NCBI GenBank assembly: GCA_049426725.1
Contig: JBMSYN010000010.1
Span: forward strand, 29,943-93,942
Direction: 5' to 3'
DNA length: 64,000 nt
DNA from: UBA961 sp049426725
GTDB taxonomy: Bacteria; Bacteroidota; Ignavibacteria; Kapaibacteriales; UBA961
Part shown: positions 1-8,949 of the stretch, one piece after another
Layout: every line of letters starts with the position of its first letter
How positions within the stretch are numbered: position 1 is the first letter of the stretch
Translations under genes and position numbers: made by a program
The notes under the pieces: model-generated
Told to the model about the DNA's origin: nothing
Seen by the model: only the letters and a program-made list of their open reading frames with translations
Databases searched by the model: none

Positions 1-1637
1 TTACCATTTACATTGTCATTCACAAGAATTCCACCTTGTGTTGAATGGACCAAACCCGCATACATGGTATTTGGCTTTTGAGGATCAGCGCAGAGTGTGA
101 ATATAGTTGATCCAAATTCTTGAGCGATAGACCAAGTATTTCCTTTGTCGGTGGATCGTAACAATACACTTTTTGCTGTATTAAGTATGCTATCTGTGAT
201 ATTGATGACAGAATATAAAGAAGCTCTTTCTGACATCGCGGCATACACTGTTGAGCCCGCCATTTCCAATGCATAACAAGTGCCAAAAGTTGTGGGAAGT
301 TGTATTGCATTCCAAGATCTACCATTGTCTGTTGAACGCATGATGCCACCAATATTCATGCCGGCAAGGATAGTTGAAGAATCTACATGCAGAATATCAT
401 GGATGGTTGTATTATCCAATCCATTTGACTGATAGGATTTACTTGTAGGAATGAGTGTCCCCGCGGGATTCTGATCAGCACTTCTTGTATAGGCCTGTCT
501 CCAATTTTCTCCCGCATCCGTTGTTATATGCAAGGAAGCATAATCACCAAAACCAACATATTGAGAATTTTTCTGAGCTATGGCCAGTGTCAAAGGAGTT
601 CCTGCATGACTCCAATTCCATTGGCTTCCTGATCCAATCCAACCTGTTGTGACATTCTGATTGTTTGTTGTTTTGAACATTGATTGAAATGTCGTGCCAC
701 CATTCGTAGATCGTACAATCATAGGTTGCTCTGCAGCATCCGTACCTGAAAGAAAAATTCTTGAAGGATCATTGATTGCCATTACGCACTGATTCGGCAA
801 AAAATCCTGAGGCAGAGCATTCTTTTTGGAAATCCATTCATCGGATACACCATTAATCACATCCATGACAAAGAGATCATTAAAGGTTGTGATTTCATCT
901 GCTTCGATTCCGGGATAGAGAATTTCCATTGGTCCGGTCAAGCAAATGAGTCTGTATAGATTTCCACTAGAAGCATATTGAAATGATATAATGCCTGTTT
1001 CAATTGGTAAATCATAAAATGGATCTTGCATGAATGACAAGCCCCCATCTTCAGAAGTGTATATTCCGGCTTGTGTTGCCACCATGATATAATCTCCATC
1101 AAACAAGACGCCTGCTATATAACAACCATCAGCCCCTTCAGTCAATTCACTAAATGCGATTGTCCAATTGGCACCTCCATCTGATGAAAAATAGACATCG
1201 GTATAATCAGAAAGAATGAGTCGATTGGTTGCTGCAGGATCTGCATGTATGGAATATGCTCCACCAAATGTTGGATCATAGATAGGAATCCAATTTCTTC
1301 CACCATCGGTTGATTTCACTGGTATATGTAATCCTTTTTGGTCTGATATGGCATATTGAATAAGCGGACTTGAAGTAAATGTCACTTTCCCGGAAAATCC
1401 TCCACCGGCAATGTTCCCATGTTGAATGGCATTCCATGTGGCTCCAAGATCAATGCTTGTGAATAATTGCGAAGAACTCCCTGAGACTCGCATCGTAAAA
1501 GGGGAAAAAGGGGATATAGACAAAGAATGGAATTCCGCACCCCCGCCCATTCCTCTTGATTCAAAACGCATGGGCTGAGAAAATGTAGTAAGAGAACCAC
1601 CTAAGCTGATGAGGAAGAAGTACAATAATTTCTTCAT
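1..1637 (-). CDS. Secreted Asp-box (BNR/sortilin-like) repeat protein, C-terminus cut by window edge
   Basis: The frame stays open from the ATG at 1637 to the left edge with no stop, giving at least 545 residues. It starts with a signal peptide (MKKLLYFFLISLGGSLTTFSQ). At least seven Asp-box motifs follow, such as STDGGRNW, SSDGGANW, TTDAGENW, RSTDNGRSW and RSTDKGNTW. These mark the turns of a beta-propeller of the sialidase/sortilin/photosynthesis-stability-factor superfamily. No catalytic residues of sialidases can be assigned, so a binding or structural role at the cell surface is more likely than an enzyme. Many Bacteroidota proteins of this type end in a T9SS sorting domain, but that end lies outside the window. 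It is transcribed divergently from the sugar dehydrogenase at 1719, with an 81-bp intergenic region. Confidence 0.85.
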   Translation of the reverse strand, partial: MKKLLYFFLISLGGSLTTFSQPMRFESRGMGGGAEFHSLSISPFSPFTMRVSGSSSQLFTSIDLGATWNAIQHGNIAGGGFSGKVTFTSSPLIQYAISDQKGLHIPVKSTDGGRNWIPIYDPTFGGAYSIHADPAATNRLILSDYTDVYFSSDGGANWTIAFSELTEGADGCYIAGVLFDGDYIMVATQAGIYTSEDGGLSFMQDPFYDLPIETGIISFQYASSGNLYRLICLTGPMEILYPGIEADEITTFNDLFVMDVINGVSDEWISKKNALPQDFLPNQCVMAINDPSRIFLSGTDAAEQPMIVRSTNGGTTFQSMFKTTNNQNVTTGWIGSGSQWNWSHAGTPLTLAIAQKNSQYVGFGDYASLHITTDAGENWRQAYTRSADQNPAGTLIPTSKSYQSNGLDNTTIHDILHVDSSTILAGMNIGGIMRSTDNGRSWNAIQLPTTFGTCYALEMAGSTVYAAMSERASLYSVINITDSILNTAKSVLLRSTDKGNTWSIAQEFGSTIFTLCADPQKPNTMYAGLVHSTQGGILVNDNVNG

Positions 1638-1703
1638 AGATTTGAACCAAGGATGCTGTTTTACATGTTTGATACAATAACACCGCAAACTACGATTAGT
1701 CAC

Positions 1704-1717
1704 ATTTGAAATCAAAT
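1704..1717. promoter_or_regulatory. Small inverted repeat just before the start codon of the sugar dehydrogenase
   Basis: ATTTGA-AA-TCAAAT lies one base upstream of the ATG at 1719. The two 6-bp arms are perfect. It sits in an 81-bp divergent promoter region and could be an operator or chance in A+T-rich DNA. Confidence 0.2.
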
Positions 1718-1718
1718 C

Positions 1719-3257
1719 ATGAGATATTTCTTCTTCTGCCTCATTTTCTGTGTCATGCAGTCTTTTGCTCAAGACAAGCCCATGATGACGCCATATAAAC
1801 CCGAACCACTACAAAAAGTTGTTATTGATAGAACCTCGCGATATGGATCTGTTCTTCCGGCAAATGCGCAAGTGAATGTTCCTGAGGGATTTAGAGTCTC
1901 GGTCTTTTATGCGGGCAGTCCATTGCAAAAACCAAGATTCATGACATGGAGTCCGGACAATACATTGCACATTGCAGATCTTTCCGCTCAATCAATTTTT
2001 GCTTTACCGGATAAAAACAATGATGGTATTGCTGATACAATTGTACGCATTGCCTCAAATGTGGTGGCTCATGATATTGCCTTTTATAAAGGTTCTGTAT
2101 ATGCTGCACAAGAAAGATCGGTGCTTCGATTGCAGGATCTCAATAACGATGGAGTGTATGAAACCAGATCTGAATTCATTTCTCAAATTGCCGAAGGGGC
2201 AACCCAGCCGGGTGGAGGGCACACCACAAGAACAATTTTAATCGATTCCATCAGACAAAAACTGTATTTGTCCATCGGTTCTCGTTGCAATGTTTGCAGA
2301 GCTGATGAACCAGGTTCGCAGGATTTTCAAAGAGCACTCATTGAGGAATGGAATCTTGATGGATCGGGAAGAACAACCTATGCAACGGGAGTAAGAAATG
2401 CTGTCGGACTTCTCTTACGCGGTGGTAGAGTTTGGGCTTCAAACAATGGAAGTGACAATCAAGGAAATGATATTCCGCCTGAATGGATAGATATTGTGAG
2501 AGAGAAAGGTTTTTATGGTTATCCATTTGCTCATTCTCATGGAATATTTTTCCCAATAACCAATTCATCGCCCAATGATTATAAATCACTATTGCCTTTC
2601 AATGCAATTGATTCTTCAAAAGTACAAAGCATGGTGCAACCTGCAGCATTGATTCAAGCACATAGCGCTCCAATGGCTTTGATATCTGGTCATGCAAAGA
2701 TGCCCGAACGATATCGCAATGGTGTATTTGTTGCATTGAGAGGATCATGGAATAGAACGCCTGCCACCGGAGGAAAAATCATTTATTTGGATTTTGACAA
2801 TGAATTTGACACAACGGCAAACTTTACTTCTGATTTTCTTACCGGATTCATGACAGACTCTTCAAAAAGTTCAAATTGGGGATGGGCTCGTCCTGTGGGT
2901 TTGACTTTCGACACGCAGGGAAGAATGTATGTGGGAAGTGATGCGAATACTCGTTTCATTTTGCTTGTGACACCTCCTTCATCAACAAGTTCAATAATGA
3001 CGGAATCAAATGGAAGCAGTGCTCCAATGTTGGTTGTCGAAAATGGTGAATTGCTTGTGCGCTGGAATATGCCTTCAGAATTGATTCACAGAATATCAGT
3101 GATGGATATTCGAGGTTCAATTGTTGCGCAATTTGAATCCGGAGATGTATCAGGCGGAATAATCACTTTGGAGGGATTATCTCAAGGAATGTATTTCCTT
3201 GATGTGATGATGAAAGATGGATCACATCAAATGAGTCATGCAATGCTTATCAGGTAA
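1719..3257 (+). CDS. PQQ-dependent sugar dehydrogenase (glucose/sorbosone dehydrogenase family), T9SS-like C-terminus
   Basis: The 512-residue protein has a signal peptide (residues 1-18, ending SFAQ) and a beta-propeller typical of soluble glucose/sorbosone dehydrogenases. Family landmarks include PEGFRV near residue 55, GGGHTTRT at 165-172 and a CNVC motif at 190-193 after LYLSIGSR. A conserved FVALRGSWNRTP segment lies in the second half. Such enzymes oxidise sugars or aldoses in the periplasm or outside the cell using PQQ; whether this one is catalytic is not shown. The last ~75 residues look like a T9SS sorting domain (MDIRGSIVAQF, then GLSQGMYFLDV), which suggests export across the outer membrane. 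The stop codon directly abuts the stop of the convergent gene at 3258. Confidence 0.85.
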   Translation: MRYFFFCLIFCVMQSFAQDKPMMTPYKPEPLQKVVIDRTSRYGSVLPANAQVNVPEGFRVSVFYAGSPLQKPRFMTWSPDNTLHIADLSAQSIFALPDKNNDGIADTIVRIASNVVAHDIAFYKGSVYAAQERSVLRLQDLNNDGVYETRSEFISQIAEGATQPGGGHTTRTILIDSIRQKLYLSIGSRCNVCRADEPGSQDFQRALIEEWNLDGSGRTTYATGVRNAVGLLLRGGRVWASNNGSDNQGNDIPPEWIDIVREKGFYGYPFAHSHGIFFPITNSSPNDYKSLLPFNAIDSSKVQSMVQPAALIQAHSAPMALISGHAKMPERYRNGVFVALRGSWNRTPATGGKIIYLDFDNEFDTTANFTSDFLTGFMTDSSKSSNWGWARPVGLTFDTQGRMYVGSDANTRFILLVTPPSSTSSIMTESNGSSAPMLVVENGELLVRWNMPSELIHRISVMDIRGSIVAQFESGDVSGGIITLEGLSQGMYFLDVMMKDGSHQMSHAMLIR

Positions 3258-4184
3258 TCAGAGATAGGTGATTTCTTTTTCTTGCAATGGCTTTAAATAG
3301 GATCCAATGACGGGAGGAAACAAGTGTGCTGCTTTATTACACAATGACATTGCACTGACAGCCAATGATCCTGATGAAAGCAGTGAACGAAATGCATTGA
3401 ATCTTTGTGTGGGGTTCGTAACCGCCTGAGATAAAACATCGAGCAAATCCTTTCTTAGTCCCTCGCCATAGAGCAGAACTAGATCCGGGGATGGTATATC
3501 AGGAAGATATGTGGGTAAGGTTGAAGTGAGAATCTTTACACAAACTGACCCAAAATCCTCACCTTCGGGAATTCCGTAGAGAGAATAAAATGCAAGTTCG
3601 CCGGCATGCAGAACACTGACATCGATGAAATGCTTCTGAACACCAAAAATGGCAATGGATTTACCAGCATATTCGGGATAATTTGTCATGCAAGCGGAAT
3701 GCGCGGCAAATTGACTGTTCTGAGTGAATGAAATTGGCACTTTAAAACCAGATAAACATTCCTTGCACATATTGAGAAGTGAAAGATCGGTCAGTACGGC
3801 AAGCATGTGTTTGGATCCATCATCAGAGGTATTTCCCGGAATCAACATAATTAAAAAATCATCGGGTGATTTTCCTGGTTCAACCGCTTGAATTTCTGCA
3901 CTGAGCAATTCCCTGATTTCCATTTTTCGAGAAAGATCGGCATTTGGTACTTGATAGATATAAACTTTCTCGATTGGAATGCTAAACTTCACGGCTTGTA
4001 CCATCCCATGAAATGGGGCAAGATCTTTCATGATCAATTGCGACAAATTCTGAATGTCATATTCACTCTTCAAAGCTTGCGGGAATACATTTGCATGCAT
4101 CACCTCAATCCCTTCTCTTGCAGTATTAAGAAGAGCTATATATGTTCTATCCGAACCAAAATAGACTGAGAGTGTTGTATTCAT
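3258..4184 (-). CDS. PilM-like / DUF3822-like actin-fold protein of unknown function
   Basis: The protein has 308 residues and no signal peptide or membrane segment. The N-terminus (SVYFGSDRTYIALL) looks like the phosphate-1 strand of the actin/PilM fold. A second half beginning near residue 170 (GKSIAIFGVQKHFIDVSVL) repeats the strand pattern, and a GEGL segment occurs late in the protein. This resembles PilM of type IV pilus systems and the Bacteroidota DUF3822 family, but no PilN, PilO or PilQ gene is nearby. It is the last gene of the minus-strand cluster; its ATG overlaps the stop of the permease by 1 bp (TAATG). The assignment rests on fold-like motifs only. Confidence 0.55.
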   Translation of the reverse strand: MNTTLSVYFGSDRTYIALLNTAREGIEVMHANVFPQALKSEYDIQNLSQLIMKDLAPFHGMVQAVKFSIPIEKVYIYQVPNADLSRKMEIRELLSAEIQAVEPGKSPDDFLIMLIPGNTSDDGSKHMLAVLTDLSLLNMCKECLSGFKVPISFTQNSQFAAHSACMTNYPEYAGKSIAIFGVQKHFIDVSVLHAGELAFYSLYGIPEGEDFGSVCVKILTSTLPTYLPDIPSPDLVLLYGEGLRKDLLDVLSQAVTNPTQRFNAFRSLLSSGSLAVSAMSLCNKAAHLFPPVIGSYLKPLQEKEITYL

Positions 4185-5659
4185 TATTCTTCAGAAGAAT
4201 TGTGCTTTTGTTTGCGAAAATACAGATAAAATGGTATTCCTAATGCAACCAATACCAAGCCAAAAACAGAATTGATGATGGGGGTTGTTCCTGCCACATA
4301 CATCGCAATATCATTATACAGGGTATAACAGACAAAACCAATGGCAAAGATGACAAATATTGCGGGTATGATGGGATATCCCCAGACACGATAGGGTCGT
4401 GGATGATCCGGCATTTTTTTTCTCAAGACAAATACTCCAAATGCACCCATGGCATAAAAAATCCATGAAACAAAAATGAGCATGTCTGTCAATGTGTCGA
4501 ATGTGCCGCTAAATACCAGAATCGATGACCAAATCCCTTGTATGATCAAAGCTTTAGCGGGAGTTTTATACTGTGGATGCACAGTGCCAATGGATCGAAA
4601 AAACAATCCTTGCTTTGCCATCGCATAATACACTCTTGAACTCACCAAGATTGTTCCATTCGAAGCACCAAATGTTGAAATCATGATTGCTATCGCAATG
4701 AATGCTGTTGCAAGCGAAGCCATTCCGGGATCAATCGAAGAAAAAATTGCCTTTACCACATCTACAGCAACAAGTGATGATTGTGCCATTGCATCAATGG
4801 GAAGAACATATAAATAGGCAAGATTGATGAGAAGATAGACGGCAATGATAATCATCATTCCAAGAAATAATCCGCGTGGAATCGTTTTTGACGGTTCCTT
4901 GACTTCTCCTGCTATATAGGTGATATTATTCCAACCATCATAAGCCCAAAATGCTCCGGACAATGCCATCACAAGCGCGGAAATCAGTGACCAGTCAGTT
5001 GGAACTCCACCAATGCCATCAACTGAAACAATATCCTTGCTAAAATGAGCAAAATCTCCATTGCCAAGTGCGAATGCCATAGCCACAATGAAGAGCAATG
5101 CAAGTACTTTCAGTGAAGTGAACATCACTTGAACCGTGCCACCAAAATTCACCCCGCGATAATTCACATAAGTAAGAAACAGTATTGCAACAATTGTGAG
5201 AATCTTGGTGCCAAAATCTTTGAGCGGAAAAATAGACCCAATAAATGGCAAATGTAATGACCATGCTTCCAAATCGGGTGAAAGTCGTGGAAGAGGCATA
5301 AGTGAATGTACGGAATCCGCAAAGATGAATGTTATGGATGCAATCGATGCAGTTTGAACCACGCTGAACATTGACCAACCATAAAGATATGCGGTGAATT
5401 CACCATACATTGTTCTGAAGAATTCATATTGCCCACCCGTTTTGGGAATCATGCTTGCGATTTCTGCATTTGTGAGTGCGCCAAACAATGTGAGCATACC
5501 CGCCAAAACCCAGATGAACAAAAGCCATTCAGGTGAGCCAAGCTGAGAAGCCATGCTTGCAGGCTTCTTGAAGATTCCACTACCAATCACTCCGCCAACA
5601 ACAATTGAAACTGTTGTGATTAAACCTAATGTGGGTGTGAAGTCTTTTTGAGTATTCAT
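4184..5659 (-). CDS. APC-family amino-acid permease (LAT-like)
   Basis: This 491-residue integral inner-membrane protein has about 12 hydrophobic segments. The N-terminal GGVIGSGIFKKPASM motif in the first membrane segment is the substrate-binding glycine-rich unwound helix of the amino acid-polyamine-organocation superfamily. A further family hallmark is AFWAYDGWNNITYIAGEVK in membrane segment 6. It probably carries amino acids by uniport, exchange or proton symport; the substrate cannot be told from sequence. It overlaps the upstream thioesterase by 4 bp and the downstream PilM-like gene by 1 bp, so co-transcription and translational coupling are likely. Length matches the family. A YbdK-type ligase in the same operon may point to amino-acid or thiol metabolism. 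Confidence 0.9.
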   Translation of the reverse strand: MNTQKDFTPTLGLITTVSIVVGGVIGSGIFKKPASMASQLGSPEWLLFIWVLAGMLTLFGALTNAEIASMIPKTGGQYEFFRTMYGEFTAYLYGWSMFSVVQTASIASITFIFADSVHSLMPLPRLSPDLEAWSLHLPFIGSIFPLKDFGTKILTIVAILFLTYVNYRGVNFGGTVQVMFTSLKVLALLFIVAMAFALGNGDFAHFSKDIVSVDGIGGVPTDWSLISALVMALSGAFWAYDGWNNITYIAGEVKEPSKTIPRGLFLGMMIIIAVYLLINLAYLYVLPIDAMAQSSLVAVDVVKAIFSSIDPGMASLATAFIAIAIMISTFGASNGTILVSSRVYYAMAKQGLFFRSIGTVHPQYKTPAKALIIQGIWSSILVFSGTFDTLTDMLIFVSWIFYAMGAFGVFVLRKKMPDHPRPYRVWGYPIIPAIFVIFAIGFVCYTLYNDIAMYVAGTTPIINSVFGLVLVALGIPFYLYFRKQKHNSSEE

Positions 5660-6114
5660 GATGCCCCAATGTGTTGTGGTTTGATGATTGCCATCGTGGT
5701 AGTTGCATGGGCAATCAAATGTTCTTCGCCGAATTCATCAATGCAATACACATGAGCTTGACAAAAATGCATGGATGTACCTTGTTTTATCACTGTGCCA
5801 ATTGCTCTGAGCAATGTACCTCTCCCCGGTCGAAGATAACTCACTTTGATTTCAGCTGTCACCGTATGTTCATCCGGAGCAACAAGTGTGAATCCAGCAA
5901 ATCCAGCAGCAATGTCAGCTATCGTTGCAGTCACACCGCCATGCACCAAACCAATTTGTTGCTGATGCATTTGTTCCAAAGGAATTTCAGCGACAACTCT
6001 ACCAAGTTCGATGGAAGTGAGTGTTGCATGAATGGATTTCATGAACTCTTGTCTATTCAAATGTTCAAGAATTGTTTCACGAAAGTTGGGGTTTTTTGTG
6101 CGAAATGTTTGCAT
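5656..6114 (-). CDS. PaaI-type hotdog-fold acyl-CoA thioesterase
   Basis: The 152-residue protein has the PaaI/4HBT signature GLVHGGVTATIAD, with the HGG loop that positions the thioester. A strand with KVSYLRPGRGTLLRA follows. Members hydrolyse acyl-CoA or hydroxyphenylacetyl-CoA thioesters in the cytoplasm, usually as tetramers. The start is taken as the ATG at 6114. A TTG two codons upstream (6120) would overlap the preceding gene by 4 bp and is possible, but ATG is preferred; neither has a clear Shine-Dalgarno sequence. The 3' end overlaps the permease start by 4 bp. The substrate is unknown. Confidence 0.85.
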   Translation of the reverse strand: MQTFRTKNPNFRETILEHLNRQEFMKSIHATLTSIELGRVVAEIPLEQMHQQQIGLVHGGVTATIADIAAGFAGFTLVAPDEHTVTAEIKVSYLRPGRGTLLRAIGTVIKQGTSMHFCQAHVYCIDEFGEEHLIAHATTTMAIIKPQHIGAS

Positions 6115-6116
6115 GA

Positions 6117-7304
6117 TCAATGCATGTCTTTGATATATGGTCCAACATCATCATGCAAGCCCATCGTGCTTTGCTTGTGAATATATGCTACTACCTCATC
6201 AAATGATTTGGTGTCTTCATATACTTTGATTTGTCTGTCTGCGCCACTTCCCATTTCAAGAATTTCATGTATGAATTCAAGCTCTTTTCTTGAGCCGAGA
6301 TCATCCACAACATCATCAACGAATTCCAATAATTCTCTAATCAAATCTCTGGTGGAGACTTCTTTTTGCTTCCCGAAATCAATCAATTTGCCATCCAAAC
6401 CATAGCGAACCGCACGCCATTTATTTTCCAAAATCAATGCACGGGAATATCTTCTGAAACTTAAATTTTTCGTGTAGAGTGTATAGAGTTTTTTTACAAT
6501 GGCTTGGCACAATGCCGCAATGGCGATAGTTTCTTCAATGCGCATTGGAATATCACAAATGCGAATCTCCAATGTTGGATATAATGGATGAGGTCGAATA
6601 TCCCACCAAATTTTCTTCGCATTGTCTATGCAACCAGTTTTGATGAGCATATCCACATAAGCTTGATATTCGGCATAACTCGAAAATTCATCCGGTAAAT
6701 TCGTCCGTGGAAAATTTTCAAACACTTTGGATCGATAGGATTTTAAACCTGTGACATGACCGGTCCAAAAAGGAGAATTTGTAGAGATTGCCAAGATATG
6801 CGGAAGGAAATATCGCATTTCATTCATGATTTGTATTTGAAGATTTCTGTCTTCAATGCCAATATGAATGTGCATCCCAAAAATAACAAGTGAACGAGCA
6901 AGCATTTGCATATCTCGGATCAGAATGCGATAGCGTTCATCCGGATAGATTTCTTGATCTTCCCATTGAGCAAATGGATGGGTGCTTGCTGCACCCAGCA
7001 GGAGTCCGTTTTGTCTGCATAATGCCCAAATGATTGACCGCATTTTGGTCAATTCAGTTTTTGCTTCAACGATGTTCTTGCAAACATTTGTCCCAATTTC
7101 CAGCATGCTTCCATGCATTTCGGGTTTGACATGTTCATGAAGAAGTAATTGACTTTTTTCGAGCAAACCGACATCGACATGTGATTTCAAATCAAATGTC
7201 AATGGATCGATGACCATGTATTCCTCTTCAATTCCCAATGTGAATGAAGGTGGAATGTCATTGTCAAGCGGAATATTTGATATTCCTTCTAAATGGGCTT
7301 CCAT
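6117..7304 (-). CDS. YbdK-type carboxylate-amine ligase (glutamate-cysteine ligase family 2, GCS2)
   Basis: The 395-residue cytoplasmic enzyme carries the LGIEEEYMVIDP motif (about residues 23-34), the acidic metal/ATP-binding signature of the GCS2 family. It also has conserved FGMHIHIGI and WWDIRPHPLYPTLEIRICD segments. GCS2 proteins form an amide bond between a carboxylate, classically the gamma-carboxyl of glutamate, and an amine such as cysteine, with ATP. The Escherichia coli YbdK homologue has only weak glutamate-cysteine ligase activity, so the true substrates here are open. It follows the MFS gene after a 76-bp gap and is followed almost without spacing by the thioesterase. Confidence 0.88.
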   Translation of the reverse strand: MEAHLEGISNIPLDNDIPPSFTLGIEEEYMVIDPLTFDLKSHVDVGLLEKSQLLLHEHVKPEMHGSMLEIGTNVCKNIVEAKTELTKMRSIIWALCRQNGLLLGAASTHPFAQWEDQEIYPDERYRILIRDMQMLARSLVIFGMHIHIGIEDRNLQIQIMNEMRYFLPHILAISTNSPFWTGHVTGLKSYRSKVFENFPRTNLPDEFSSYAEYQAYVDMLIKTGCIDNAKKIWWDIRPHPLYPTLEIRICDIPMRIEETIAIAALCQAIVKKLYTLYTKNLSFRRYSRALILENKWRAVRYGLDGKLIDFGKQKEVSTRDLIRELLEFVDDVVDDLGSRKELEFIHEILEMGSGADRQIKVYEDTKSFDEVVAYIHKQSTMGLHDDVGPYIKDMH

Positions 7305-7380
7305 AGAGATGTGTATAGGTGGATTTCATTATTACTGCAACACAAATTACAAAGAATATTTGGGTTGCTGACGATTCGGT

Positions 7381-8646
7381 TTATTCTGCTGTTCTCATCC
7401 CATGTTCACGAATGGAAAATGAAGATAAGGCAGGGGCTTTCCATGATGTGAATGCAACAATCAAGAGTGTCATGGATCCTCCTGCAATGACAGATGGAAC
7501 CAACCCAAGTACTCTTGCAGCCAGACCACTTTCAAATGCGCCAATTTCATTTGATGCTCCGATGAAAATACCATTGACTGCAGAAACTCGACCCCGCATT
7601 TCATCGGGCGTGAGCAATTGTGCAATGCTGCCGCGTATCACCATGCTGATATTGTCGAATGCACCACTGGCGGCAATCAAGATCAATGAAAGATAATAGT
7701 GTGTTGACATCGCAAAACCAATCATGCATGCACCAAAACCTGCAACTGCAAAGAGCAGCCATTTGCCTGTCTTTTCAACGGGTGGATGATGCGCCAAATA
7801 CATACCCATCAATAATGATCCAACAAAAGGTGCGGCTCGCAAAATACCCAATGCTTCAGGTCCTAGTGACAATACATCTTTTGTGAAAGCGGGTAGCAAT
7901 GCAAGTGCTCCGCCAAATAATACCGCGAACATGTCGAGTGCCATTGCACCAACCAAAACCTGATGCGAAAAGACAAATTTCAATCCGGCGGTTAATTTAT
8001 TGCTTAATGATTCTGTGTTTGGTTTCTGTGGAGGACGAGTATATCGTACGAATGAAAATGCTGTGAGTGAACTTATAATGAGAATGCATACTGCAATATT
8101 GGCAGAAATGGCACCCAAAAATCCATATAATAATCCACCAATTGCAGGGCCGGCAACTGCTGCAAAGTTGAACAGATTTGCCGACCAAGTGGCGGCATTC
8201 GGATATACTTCTTTAGGAACGATGTCTGCCCACAAAGCCTGTAAAGAAGGCCCCATGAATCCTCGGGATAAACCAACGCATGAAAGTGCAAGATAATAAG
8301 GAATGGTATTAAGCCCGGATTGCGTGCTATTCAAATCGGACATAATCTGAAGCAAGAGTCCAATCGATGCAAGGAAGAGAAAAAACATCGCAGCCATCAA
8401 TACATGCTTCCTATTTTTTGTATCTGCAACATAACCGGAAAACATGGATGTGATGATATAGGGTATTGCCTCAGCCAAACCACTGAATCCCAAAGCCAAT
8501 GGATCACCCGTTTTGACATACAAAAGCCAACCTATGGATACCGCCTGAATTTGAATGCTTAGCGTCAGGAAAAGTCTGCCAATGAGAATACGGCGGAAAG
8601 AAGGGAACCGCAATGCGGCATAAGGGTCATTTATGAGAACATTCAT
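7381..8646 (-). CDS. MFS transporter, EntS-like (MFS_3) exporter
   Basis: The 421-residue inner-membrane protein has about 12 hydrophobic helices. The N-terminus DPYAALRFPSFRRILIGRL is typical of the EntS/MFS_3 branch, as are GYVADTKNRKHVLM (MFS loop 2-3 motif) and LLTPDEMRGRVSAVNGIFIG in the second half. EntS-type proteins export siderophores or drugs by proton antiport; the cargo here cannot be read from sequence. It is the first gene of the minus-strand cluster 8646-3258. Upstream lies the 301-bp region holding the candidate structured RNA, so its promoter is probably within 8650-8760. The + strand ORF across its 3' end (7319-7696) is an antisense shadow. Confidence 0.9.
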   Translation of the reverse strand: MNVLINDPYAALRFPSFRRILIGRLFLTLSIQIQAVSIGWLLYVKTGDPLALGFSGLAEAIPYIITSMFSGYVADTKNRKHVLMAAMFFLFLASIGLLLQIMSDLNSTQSGLNTIPYYLALSCVGLSRGFMGPSLQALWADIVPKEVYPNAATWSANLFNFAAVAGPAIGGLLYGFLGAISANIAVCILIISSLTAFSFVRYTRPPQKPNTESLSNKLTAGLKFVFSHQVLVGAMALDMFAVLFGGALALLPAFTKDVLSLGPEALGILRAAPFVGSLLMGMYLAHHPPVEKTGKWLLFAVAGFGACMIGFAMSTHYYLSLILIAASGAFDNISMVIRGSIAQLLTPDEMRGRVSAVNGIFIGASNEIGAFESGLAARVLGLVPSVIAGGSMTLLIVAFTSWKAPALSSFSIREHGMRTAE

Positions 8647-8763
8647 GAAACAAAATTACTGATTTTACTCCCAAGGGAATGATGTCATGTGTAAGTCCTT
8701 GAATAGTCAGTCAACGAAAATTTGATTTTCTGTAAAAAATGGGCAAATGTGTAGATAATGAGT

Positions 8764-8949
8764 AGAGTGATTTATCAAGCCACACACTATATTGCAGTAG
8801 TTCAATAAGTAAGATTCTGCCACGGCAGATTGCTATTGTTTTGCATCGGGGAAGATCTTTGGCTGATCGAATGATGCAGAACGAATTGACCAGGATATGA
8901 GAGAATTTACGAGGCCGCAGGGGAGGTCTTTTAAATTCTCTCTTTTTTT
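8764..8949 (+). ncRNA. Candidate structured small RNA with three hairpins and an intrinsic terminator
   Basis: This gap has no plausible coding gene but has strong + strand structure. Hairpin 1 pairs TCTGC 8816-8820 with GCAGA 8825-8829, inside an outer CAATA 8803-8807 / TATTG 8834-8838 pairing. Hairpin 2 pairs TGCATC 8842-8847 with GATGCA 8873-8878, with an inner GATC 8854-8857 / GATC 8865-8868. Hairpin 3 is an intrinsic terminator (separate entry). A TAGATAAT box at 8752-8759 could be the -10 element, giving a transcript of about 185 nt. It matches no RNA family I recognise; size alone would allow 6S RNA, but the 5' and 3' ends do not pair. Start and even transcription are inferred. Confidence 0.45.
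8899..8949 (+). terminator. Strong intrinsic terminator reading on the + strand
   Basis: The 11-bp arms GAGAGAATTTA (8899-8909) and TAAATTCTCTC (8932-8942) are perfectly complementary. Inside, AGGCC and GGTCT extend the stem by 5 bp. Seven T follow at 8943-8949. On the minus strand the hairpin is preceded, not followed, by the homopolymer, so it terminates a + transcript although no + strand protein gene lies upstream. Confidence 0.8.

Noticed and set aside
5671..6180. 169-codon + strand open frame opposite the thioesterase gene
   Set aside because: The opposite strand encodes a clear PaaI-type enzyme; this frame is cysteine- and serine-rich without family motifs, an antisense shadow.
7319..7696. 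125-codon + strand frame over the end of the MFS gene
   Set aside because: Overlaps a complete MFS protein and has no recognisable domain.
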